Below, in pieces: positions 1 to 4,641 of a stretch of DNA of 7,183 nt. The translations under genes were made by a program, and so were the position numbers. Where the stretch lies: positions 1 through 7,183 of the forward strand of contig JAFYOK010000126.1 of assembly GCA_017560175.1 (NCBI GenBank), written 5' to 3'. The notes beneath the pieces are model-generated. The model did no database searches. It was not told the DNA's origin and saw nothing but the letters and a program-made list of their open reading frames with translations. The DNA is from Clostridia bacterium (GTDB taxonomy: Bacteria; Bacillota; Clostridia; Oscillospirales; Butyricicoccaceae). How positions within the stretch are numbered: position 1 is the first letter of the stretch; each line of letters opens with the position of its first letter.

Positions 1-19
1 AGTTTGTCATAGACAAACT
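1..19 (-). other. Short perfect hairpin at window edge
   Basis: An 8-bp perfect inverted repeat (positions 1-8 against 12-19, loop ATA) lies downstream of the tRNA-like relic in minus-strand direction. It could be the stem of an intrinsic terminator whose T-tract lies just outside the window. No T-tract is visible, so the role is only a guess. Confidence 0.3.
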
Positions 20-31
20 GGGGTCTTTTCA

Positions 32-87
32 TGGCGCTCCCGACTGGATTCGAACCAGCGTATGCCTGTCGCTCTGCGACCGACATA
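32..87 (-). pseudogene. tRNA relic: duplicated 3' half of tRNA-Arg
   Basis: Positions 32-60 repeat positions 180-208 of the intact tRNA-Arg gene with 28 of 29 bases identical; the one change is at 38 against 186, in the acceptor strand. The copy includes the encoded CCA, the discriminator base, the acceptor 3' strand, the complete T-arm and one base of the variable loop, in the same orientation. Where the D- and anticodon arms should be, the minus strand instead folds into one long hairpin (61-72 with 76-87, loop of three, one G-U pair and one mismatch). I find no 5' acceptor strand able to pair with the copy's 3' strand, so it is not a functional tRNA. It could be an att-like duplication left by an integrated element, or a second tRNA gene that decayed. 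The resemblance is plain from the sequence; its origin is inference. Confidence 0.6.
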
Positions 88-142
88 CGTCGCAAATTGA
101 ATATGCCTTCGGCAAGGCCGCTGGTTCTCTGCATCGCTGCAT

Positions 143-180
143 AAAAAAACAGCCATCCCTCAATAGAATAGCTGTTTTTT
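143..180 (-). terminator. Intrinsic terminator of tRNA-Arg
   Basis: A 10-bp stem (144-153 with 171-180) has an A-run on one side and a T-run on the other, so it reads as a terminator in either direction. On the minus strand it begins directly at the encoded CCA of the tRNA, the stem's A-run overlapping the last A of CCA, and it ends in a run of T (complement of 143-149). Confidence 0.75.
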
Positions 181-256
181 GGCGCGCCCGACTGGATTCG
201 AACCAGCGGCCTACAGAGTCGGAGTCTGTCACTCTATCCAGCTGAGCTACGAGCGC
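180..256 (-). tRNA. tRNA-Arg (anticodon CCG)
   Basis: The minus strand folds into a complete cloverleaf of 77 nt including an encoded CCA (complement of 180-182). The acceptor stem pairs GCGCTCG with CGGGCGC (one T-G pair). The D-stem is GCTC/GAGT. The anticodon stem is ACAGA/TCTGT around the loop CTCCGAC, giving anticodon CCG (220-222), which reads the arginine codon CGG. The variable loop is AGGCC, and the T-arm is GCTGG-TTCGAAT-CCAGT. The discriminator base is G. A promoter lies about 20 bases upstream (280-308) and a terminator follows immediately. An open reading frame can be drawn through this tRNA on the minus strand, but it is spurious. Confidence 0.96.
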
Positions 257-279
257 ATATTTCATTAAATTACCAAAAT

Positions 280-308
280 ATTTTATCACAAGATTTAAGG
301 CTTGTAAA
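280..308 (-). promoter_or_regulatory. Promoter of tRNA-Arg
   Basis: On the minus strand TTTACA (303-308) is followed by a 17-base spacer and TAAAAT (280-285), preceded by TGA. The predicted start of transcription is near 273, leaving a short leader of about 17 nt before the mature tRNA end at 256. The -35 box overlaps the -35 box of the divergent gene on the plus strand. Confidence 0.7.
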
Positions 309-330
309 TGGGAAAACGGGCGAATATAAT
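302..330 (+). promoter_or_regulatory. Promoter of the DivIVA-like gene
   Basis: TTGTAA (302-307), a 17-base spacer and a consensus TATAAT (325-330) precede the gene by about 40 bases. The predicted transcript start is near 337. The -35 box shares five bases with the -35 box of the divergent tRNA promoter (303-308). Confidence 0.75.
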
Positions 331-369
331 ATAAGGATAAATAAAACTTTGATCTACCGAGGTGACCGT

Positions 370-1329
370 ATGGCCGCAACATTCCGCACATCCCCCATGG
401 GTTTTAATAAGAAAGATGTTATTGATTATATCGAAAAACTGGCAGCCGAGAAGAACCAGAATATCGAATCGGCCTGGAGCGAATACAAGGCTCTGGAAAG
501 CCGCAGCACGAAGATGATGACCGAGCTGGAGATCTCTCTGGCCGAGATACAGGACGCTCAGACGGCGCTGATCGAAGAAAGAAATCTTCTGGAAGAGCGT
601 GCGCTGGGCTCTGAGCAGGCCTTTGCCGATCTGGAAGCTTCGGTCGCCGAGATCCATACTGCCCATGCCGAGGAGCTGGACGTTCTTCGTGCTGCCCACG
701 CTGCCGAACTGGAAGCTCTCCGTGCTTCTCATGCAGAGGAACTCAAGGCCATCTATGCCGAGCGCTCGGCCCAGCTGGACAAGAAGAATGAACGCATCCG
801 TGCCCTGGAAGCCCAGGCTGCCGACCATACCGAAGAACTGGAAAGCCTCCGCAGCTGCAACAAGCGTCTGCTGGCCCAGATGGATGAACTGCAGCAGAAT
901 GCTCTGTTCTACGCAGCTGATGAGGACAACGACGAAGAAGAAACCTTTGTCCCTGCCGAATCGGACGAACTGCTGGCCAACTTCAAGACCCGTTTCATCG
1001 AGATCACCGGCGAACTTTCCCTGCTGGCACAGGCCATTCTGGAAGCTGAAAAGCGTGAAGCCTATGTCGCAGAGGAAGATGTATATGATGATGAAGAACT
1101 GACCTTTCCTGTCGATCTGAGCCACGACGATCTGCCCGATGGCGAAGAAGAGGAGGAAATCGATCTCTCTGCCGCTGAAGACATGGAAGAAACCATTATC
1201 GCTCCCACCCGTGTGGAAGTGACTGACTATCCCGACCCTGCCCGTGCACCCCGCCCGATGCAGAAGAAGACACCTTCGGTTCGTGATCTGCTCGATCGTC
1301 TGCGTACCATCGGCGATCGCCTGCTCTGA
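370..1329 (+). CDS. DivIVA-like coiled-coil protein with acidic tail
   Basis: The product is 319 residues. The ATG at 370 is chosen because GAGGTG (359-364) lies five bases upstream; the in-frame TTG at 349 would put this ribosome binding site inside the gene. Residues 5-24 (F-R-T-S-P-M-G-F-N-K-K-D-V-I-D-Y-I-E-K-L) resemble the N-terminal 'F-x-x-S-x-x-G-[FY]-x-x-x-D-V-x-x-[FY]-I' signature of DivIVA/GpsB-type proteins, which in those families binds membrane. Residues 25-180 form an almost unbroken coiled coil with three tandem 11-residue units (97-107, 108-118, 119-129). Residues 184-191 and 259-263 are dense in Asp/Glu. The C-terminus (302-319) is basic and may be a short amphipathic helix. 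No transmembrane segment or signal peptide is visible. A cytoplasmic scaffold in cell division or polarity is plausible but unproven; the match to DivIVA is limited to the short N-terminal motif, so I give no gene symbol. Confidence 0.8.
   Translation: MAATFRTSPMGFNKKDVIDYIEKLAAEKNQNIESAWSEYKALESRSTKMMTELEISLAEIQDAQTALIEERNLLEERALGSEQAFADLEASVAEIHTAHAEELDVLRAAHAAELEALRASHAEELKAIYAERSAQLDKKNERIRALEAQAADHTEELESLRSCNKRLLAQMDELQQNALFYAADEDNDEEETFVPAESDELLANFKTRFIEITGELSLLAQAILEAEKREAYVAEEDVYDDEELTFPVDLSHDDLPDGEEEEEIDLSAAEDMEETIIAPTRVEVTDYPDPARAPRPMQKKTPSVRDLLDRLRTIGDRLL
658..756 (+). repeat. Three 33-bp tandem units in the coiled coil
   Basis: Residues 97-107, 108-118 and 119-129 are successive 11-residue units of the pattern x-A/S-H-A-x-E-L-x-x-L/I-R/Y. 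They are conserved at protein level, with diverged codons. An 11-residue period is typical of right-handed or mixed coiled coils rather than the 7-residue period. Confidence 0.7.
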
Positions 1330-1363
1330 TCGTATATTTGAAGGAACACCCAAAGAATAACAC

Positions 1364-1405
1364 AAACGCCTCCGGGATTTTCATCGAATTCCGGAGGCGT
1401 TTTTT
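1364..1405 (+). terminator. Terminator between convergent genes
   Basis: A 10-bp GC-rich stem (1366-1375 with 1391-1400), extended inward by further A-T and G-T pairs, is followed by a T-run (1400-1405). It ends the plus-strand coiled-coil gene about 36 bases after its stop. On the other strand it is followed by a weaker T-rich stretch, so it can also end the AroM transcript arriving from the opposite side. Confidence 0.88.
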
Positions 1406-1418
1406 GTTATTAAACAGA

Positions 1419-2096
1419 TTATTCGTCGATCATTTCCTGAATGGCTCTGGCCAGCATAGTGCGCGCCAGAATGACACGCTTACCGGTGGCGGCAGCGATC
1501 TTCTTTTTCATAGCCTGTGTATAACCGATGCAGTCGAGGACGACCAATACGCCATCGGTCTCCATGATCTCCCGGCAGGCACGGTCGAGAGCCGCCTGAT
1601 CTCCGTAGGGAGAGGCATAGAGGATGTTGGCCTTATCCACATGGCGCTCCCACTTGACCTTGAGCTGTTCCAGCTGCAGCTTGGAAGGGGTGACGACCGT
1701 TATGGGCTTACCGCCGCTGAGGGCAGGCATGACACGCAGCAGAATATCGCTGGGATAAATAATGGGAACATTGTGGCGGAAAGCATAGGGGAACTCACCT
1801 GTGCAGAAAAAGACGATGAGTTCTACACCCTGCGCTTCCAGGCGGTCGATGCAGTCCTGCAGATAGCCGACGATGCGCGGCTCGGCAAAGGTGACTTCCC
1901 TGCCGTCACGCAGACGGGAAACAAGAATATGGTCATCGGGATGCTCGGGTGTCAGCTGCAGGATCTCCTCATAGGTCAGATGGTCGAGGGCGCCTGCCTC
2001 GATCAGTTCGGCCATTTCTCCCCAGATGGGCAGGACATCGACGGTGACGTCCACACGGGGCGACTGGCCAACGGTAATGGCACCGATCTTGGTCAT
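1419..2096 (-). CDS. aroM: AroM family protein
   Basis: The product is 225 residues, the length of E. coli AroM. The ATG at 2096 has AAGGAG (2105-2110) eight bases upstream; the longer frame to 2348 is rejected because it runs through the promoter and palindrome. Family hallmarks: a start T-x-G-Q-S-P-R (8-14), the segment G-A-L-D (35-38), a Cys in F-F-C-T-G-E-F-P (Cys98) and a second Cys in L-D-C-I-G-Y-T (Cys189). AroM belongs to the Asp/Glu/hydantoin racemase-like fold, where a pair of cysteines does acid-base catalysis; Cys98 and Cys189 are the likely counterparts. The family's biochemical role is not established. In E. coli the gene lies beside aroL, but no shikimate gene is visible here, so a link to aromatic synthesis is not supported. 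It has its own -10 box and seems to be transcribed alone. Confidence 0.88.
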   Translation of the reverse strand: MTKIGAITVGQSPRVDVTVDVLPIWGEMAELIEAGALDHLTYEEILQLTPEHPDDHILVSRLRDGREVTFAEPRIVGYLQDCIDRLEAQGVELIVFFCTGEFPYAFRHNVPIIYPSDILLRVMPALSGGKPITVVTPSKLQLEQLKVKWERHVDKANILYASPYGDQAALDRACREIMETDGVLVVLDCIGYTQAMKKKIAAATGKRVILARTMLARAIQEMIDE

Positions 2097-2132
2097 GGAT
2101 ATTGCTCCTTTCATAAAGCTGTTTCTGTTTTT

Positions 2133-2138
2133 ATTATA
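2133..2138 (-). promoter_or_regulatory. -10 box of aroM
   Basis: A consensus TATAAT on the minus strand lies about 37 bases upstream of the aroM start. No convincing -35 hexamer is seen at 16-18 bases; TTGTTT occurs with a spacer of only 14. The promoter may therefore depend on an activator, or the -10 alone may be fortuitous. Confidence 0.5.
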
Positions 2139-2199
2139 CAGGACTTCCCCACAAACAATCTCGCCAAAAAAGAAAGCAAAATATTGGACGAAAAAGAGA

Positions 2200-2231
2200 A
2201 AAATCCCCGTCGAGTACTCGACGGGGATTTT
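2200..2231. terminator. Perfect 32-bp palindrome, terminator-like
   Basis: Sixteen bases (2200-2215) are followed directly by their exact reverse complement (2216-2231), with GTAC at the centre and A-run and T-run ends. In minus-strand direction the stem is followed by TCTCTTTTT, as in an intrinsic terminator. It lies between the terminator of the DtxR-family gene and the aroM -10 box, so it may be a second, back-up terminator. A role as a protein-binding operator is possible because the symmetry has no loop mismatch. Confidence 0.6.
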
Positions 2232-2290
2232 GTGGTGGTGTTCAGTTTTTAAGCGAATCGAATTTAAATCTCCATGTGGAAATAAAGACA

Positions 2291-2321
2291 CAAAAATACG
2301 GTTAGCTTTTGCTAACCGTAT
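2291..2321 (-). terminator. Terminator of the DtxR-family gene
   Basis: An 11-bp perfect stem (2296-2306 with 2311-2321) with a four-base loop is followed on the minus strand by a T-run (complement of 2292-2296). It lies 34 bases past the stop codon of the repressor gene. Confidence 0.85.
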
Positions 2322-2354
2322 AATAACACATATATGAATTGTTGTCAATCTTTT

Positions 2355-2732
2355 TTATTCAGCCTCGCCCACATTGCGGACAAACTCTTTTACTTTTTCA
2401 AAGGTGATATCACTGAGGGCGTGCTCGATGCGGCAGGCATCCTCTGCAGCCACGTCGGCAGGTACACCGATGGCGGTCAGCCAGGCCGATACAAAACTAT
2501 GGCGCTCGTAAACCTTATGGGCAATCTCCATGCCGGTTTCGGTCAGCTCGATCCAGCCCTCCTTGTCGATGGTGATATAGCCGTTGGTCTTGAGCAGGTT
2601 GACGGCACGGCTGACGCTGGGCTTGGTAAATTCGAGGTGACGAACAATGTCGATGGAACGGATCTGGTCCTTTTCTTTCTTCAGAACGTAAATGGCCTCC
2701 AGATAGTTTTCGGCAGATTCCTGGATCTTCAA
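2355..2732 (-). CDS. DtxR/MntR-family metal-dependent repressor, TTG start
   Basis: The product is 125 residues: an N-terminal winged helix (about 5-65; recognition helix around T36-L47) and a helical dimerisation and metal-binding domain (about 70-120). It lacks the C-terminal SH3-like domain of DtxR/IdeR, as MntR-type proteins do. Members bind a divalent metal and then DNA, shutting off metal uptake genes. Compared with known members, E12, H78, C100, E103 and H104 are present; the A-C-R-x-E-H motif is DtxR-like, where MntR has Glu instead of Cys. N9 replaces the metal-binding Asp8 of MntR or Met10 of DtxR. The residues equivalent to DtxR E83 and H98 are missing, so the ancillary site looks incomplete. 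Whether it senses iron or manganese cannot be decided. The start is TTG at 2730-2732, fixed by a strong GGAGGTG seven bases before it; no in-frame ATG is nearby. It has its own promoter and terminator. Confidence 0.92.
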   Translation of the reverse strand: MKIQESAENYLEAIYVLKKEKDQIRSIDIVRHLEFTKPSVSRAVNLLKTNGYITIDKEGWIELTETGMEIAHKVYERHSFVSAWLTAIGVPADVAAEDACRIEHALSDITFEKVKEFVRNVGEAE

Positions 2733-2737
2733 TTTTT

Positions 2738-2745
2738 CACCTCCC
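2738..2745 (-). promoter_or_regulatory. Strong ribosome binding site before TTG start
   Basis: The minus strand reads GGGAGGTG here, five A bases before TTG (2730-2732). This near-perfect Shine-Dalgarno sequence decides the non-ATG start of the repressor gene. Confidence 0.85.
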
Positions 2746-2768
2746 GAATATTTTACTCGAACGATGTC

Positions 2769-2797
2769 ATTATAGCATCTCTTTTACCTTTATACAA
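2769..2797 (-). promoter_or_regulatory. Promoter of the DtxR-family gene
   Basis: On the minus strand TTGTAT (2792-2797), a 17-base spacer and consensus TATAAT (2769-2774) lie about 37 bases upstream of the start. The predicted transcript start is near 2762, giving a leader of about 30 nt. I saw no clear inverted repeat over the promoter that would mark an autoregulatory operator. Confidence 0.75.
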
Positions 2798-2825
2798 GAC
2801 ACTCTCCCCCCGTGTCCTGTGTATC

Positions 2826-2851
2826 AAAAAAGGCCGTCGAAGACGGCCTTT
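2826..2851 (-). terminator. Terminator of the M16 peptidase gene
   Basis: A 10-bp stem (2829-2838 with 2842-2851) with a three-base loop is followed by a T-run on the minus strand (complement of 2826-2831). It starts 10 bases after the peptidase stop codon. Confidence 0.9.
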
Positions 2852-2861
2852 CAGAGGGCAA

Positions 2862-4112
2862 TTACAGCCCCAGTGCTTTCTTGTATTCTTCTTCGGTGCG
2901 AATCTTACCGACAGCCGAGAAGGACATTTTGGACATATCGAGAACCTGACGCGCCATATCGAGGACACTCTCGCAGGTGACAGCATCAAAACCGGCCGAA
3001 ATCTCATCTTCGGAAATGCTTCTGCCGTAGGTCATCTCGTTGCGGGCGATGGTGCTCATACGGGAAGACGTGCTTTCCAGACCCATGAGGACGCTGGACT
3101 TGAGCTGCATGACTGTGCGCTCCAGCTCTTCCTGTGTGATACCTTCGCTGACCAGCTCGCGAATGACTTCGAGAATCAGCTCAATGGCCTTGATCTCGGT
3201 ATCGCGGGATGTACCGACATAGATACCGCAGACACCGGTGCCGATATAGGCAGTGCAGAAGCTGTAGACGGTATAGCACAGGCCGTTCTGCTCACGGACA
3301 CGCTGGAACAGACGGGAAGACATACCACCGCCCAGAATGGCATTGAGCACCTGCATATCATAGCGGCGCTCGTGACCGACGGGCAGACCGGGGAAAGCGA
3401 TCTCCAGATGGTTCTGCTCGATATCCTTGCTCTTGAGGGTGAAGCAGGTCTTATACTCGGTCTCCTCGATCTTGGGCGCAGCCTTGCGCTCCATCTTGGA
3501 GAAGACATCGATCAGCTGCTGCAGATCCTTGTCGGAATAGCTGCCACAGAGGGAAATGACGGTATTTTCAGGGGTATAATTCTGCTCGACATAGGCCTTG
3601 AGGGTAGAACCCTTGATGCCGGCCAGGCTTTCCTTTGTGCCCAGGATGGGGCGGCCCAGCTTGTAGCCGTCATAGATGGCCGAGAAGAGCTCCTCGTTGA
3701 CCAGGTCATCGGGAGTATCTTCATACATGTCGATCTCCTCATAGATGACACCGCGCTCCATTTCGGCAGCTTCGTCATCAAACTTGGAGTTGAAATACAT
3801 ATCACACAGCAGCTCTGCGGCACGGGGCAGGTATTCGCCCAGGGTGCGGCAGTAGTAGCAGGTCTGCTCCTTGGTGGTGAAGGCGTTGACCTGACCGCCG
3901 ACCGCGTCAAAATCAGCGGCCAGCTGGGCAGCAGTACGTGTCTCAGTGCCCTTGAACATCATGTGTTCGATGAAGTGGGAAATGCCGCAGAGTTCTTCGG
4001 GCTCGTGACGGGAACCACTCTCGACCCACAGACCCAGGGCGCAGGAACGCAGGTGATCCAATCGCTCATGTACAATACGAACGCCGTTGTCCAGCGTGAT
4101 TTTTTCTACCAT
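2862..4112 (-). CDS. M16 family zinc peptidase, YmxG/MlpA type
   Basis: The product is 416 residues, close to the roughly 410 of Bacillus YmxG (MlpA). The N-terminal half carries the inverted zinc motif H-F-I-E-H (46-50) with Glu125 or Glu126 about 75 residues later as third ligand (G-V-I-Y-E-E-I, 121-127). The C-terminal half has the glycine-rich loop G-G-G-M-S-S-R (261-267) and the R-E-Q-N-G-L-C-Y segment (273-280) that helps bind substrate in this family. Both halves are thus in one chain. No signal peptide is seen, so it is likely cytoplasmic; the substrate is unknown. The ATG at 4112 has AAGGA (4119-4123) six bases upstream. A frame open to 4277 adds 55 residues, but those are translated from the palindromic repeat and are not real. 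The gene follows pnp, as in Bacillus, but is separated from it by an inserted gene and repeat. I see no clear promoter just upstream. Confidence 0.94.
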   Translation of the reverse strand: MVEKITLDNGVRIVHERLDHLRSCALGLWVESGSRHEPEELCGISHFIEHMMFKGTETRTAAQLAADFDAVGGQVNAFTTKEQTCYYCRTLGEYLPRAAELLCDMYFNSKFDDEAAEMERGVIYEEIDMYEDTPDDLVNEELFSAIYDGYKLGRPILGTKESLAGIKGSTLKAYVEQNYTPENTVISLCGSYSDKDLQQLIDVFSKMERKAAPKIEETEYKTCFTLKSKDIEQNHLEIAFPGLPVGHERRYDMQVLNAILGGGMSSRLFQRVREQNGLCYTVYSFCTAYIGTGVCGIYVGTSRDTEIKAIELILEVIRELVSEGITQEELERTVMQLKSSVLMGLESTSSRMSTIARNEMTYGRSISEDEISAGFDAVTCESVLDMARQVLDMSKMSFSAVGKIRTEEEYKKALGL

Positions 4113-4143
4113 AATGTATCCTTTCTTTGAACAAATAAGACTC

Positions 4144-4268
4144 ATTGTCATCCTGAGCGGAGTACGAAGTACGCAGTCGAAGGATCTCACACTCAGCTTT
4201 AGGCAGCCTCCATTGGGTGCTTCGTTCAAGCTCTGTGTAAGATGCTTCGACAAGCTCAGCATGACAAT
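4144..4268. repeat. Imperfect palindromic dispersed-type repeat
   Basis: Outer arms 4144-4158 and 4254-4268 are inverted with 14 of 15 matches. Inner arms 4176-4192 and 4235-4251 are inverted with 15 of 17 matches. The left arm carries 17 extra bases between the two blocks (4159-4175), including GTAC-GAA-GTAC. The centre (4193-4234) can form weaker pairs. The outer block is of the type 'GTCATCCTGAGC...GTCGAAGGATCT', which I recall as a common dispersed repeat in bacterial genomes; copy number in this genome cannot be seen here. The repeat ends one base before the stop codon of the GIY-YIG gene and 31 bases before the M16 gene's ATG. Confidence 0.8.
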
Positions 4269-4269
4269 C

Positions 4270-4551
4270 TTACTCAAAGGTCAATGCAAGATCCTCCCAT
4301 TGAGGATTCAAGCTTTCAATCAAAGCAATTTTCTTTGATCTTTTCCAACCTTTCACTTGCTTTTCAAATTGAATAGCATGTCTTACCTCTATAAAATCTG
4401 TGTAATATACCAGTTGATTTGTTCTATATCTCTTTGTAAACCCTTCGTAAAGAAAACTCTTATGTTCCCATACACGACGAACTATATCATTCGTTACACC
4501 GGTATATAAAACAGAATGGCTTTGATTTGTCATAATATATACATAATACAT
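4270..4551 (-). CDS. Small GIY-YIG nuclease-domain protein
   Basis: The product is 93 residues and is nearly all one GIY-YIG domain. V4-Y5-I6 and Y16-T17-G18 form the two halves of the signature. R25/R26, H30, E63 (metal ligand position) and N82 (in L-N-P-Q-W) match the conserved positions of the small UvrC-like, stand-alone subgroup (COG2827 type). The domain cuts or nicks DNA in other families; the function of the stand-alone subgroup is unsettled. I chose ATG 4551 because the domain usually starts M-[YF]-x-V-Y-I; an alternative ATG at 4563 adds four residues, but AGAGG then touches the start. The gene is AT-rich: 35 of 120 bases are G or C in 4321-4440, against 33 of 60 in a sample of the peptidase gene (3241-3300). 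No promoter is evident; it may rely on readthrough from pnp. Its position between pnp and the peptidase and beside the repeat suggests acquisition. Confidence 0.9.
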   Translation of the reverse strand: MYYVYIMTNQSHSVLYTGVTNDIVRRVWEHKSFLYEGFTKRYRTNQLVYYTDFIEVRHAIQFEKQVKGWKRSKKIALIESLNPQWEDLALTFE

Positions 4552-4585
4552 TGCTACCGCCATCCTCTCGCACCTGCACAGATAA

Positions 4586-4617
4586 CTAAAAAGGGCGAGC
4601 AATAATTGCTCGCCCTT
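4586..4617 (-). terminator. Terminator of pnp
   Basis: Positions 4591-4603 and 4605-4617 are exact inverted copies around a single central base. The minus strand continues into a run of five T (complement of 4588-4592). The stem begins 25 bases past the pnp stop codon. Confidence 0.9.
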
Positions 4618-4641
4618 GAGTATTTCCGGATTCTGGGGAAA

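Noticed and set aside
29..391. Minus-strand open frame of 120 residues
   Set aside because: It is a translation of the tRNA-Arg gene, its terminator and the tRNA relic. The false 'LVAQLDRVTDS' type of peptide is a well-known product of translating tRNA genes.
295..1365. 356-residue minus-strand frame opposite the DivIVA-like gene
   Set aside because: The plus-strand gene has a promoter, ribosome binding site and coherent protein. The antisense frame stays open because stop-generating codons are rare in the real gene.
2097..2348. N-terminal extension of AroM to 2348
   Set aside because: It would translate the -10 box, the 32-bp palindrome and a terminator. The family length (225) and ribosome binding site fit the start at 2096.
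2334..4130. 598-residue plus-strand frame opposite the repressor and peptidase genes
   Set aside because: It spans two real genes, two promoters or terminators and a gap on the other strand. It has no ribosome binding site and no recognisable domain; it reflects codon bias.
4113..4277. 55-residue N-terminal extension of the M16 peptidase
   Set aside because: The extension is encoded by the palindromic repeat and lies upstream of a good ribosome binding site and ATG at 4112.
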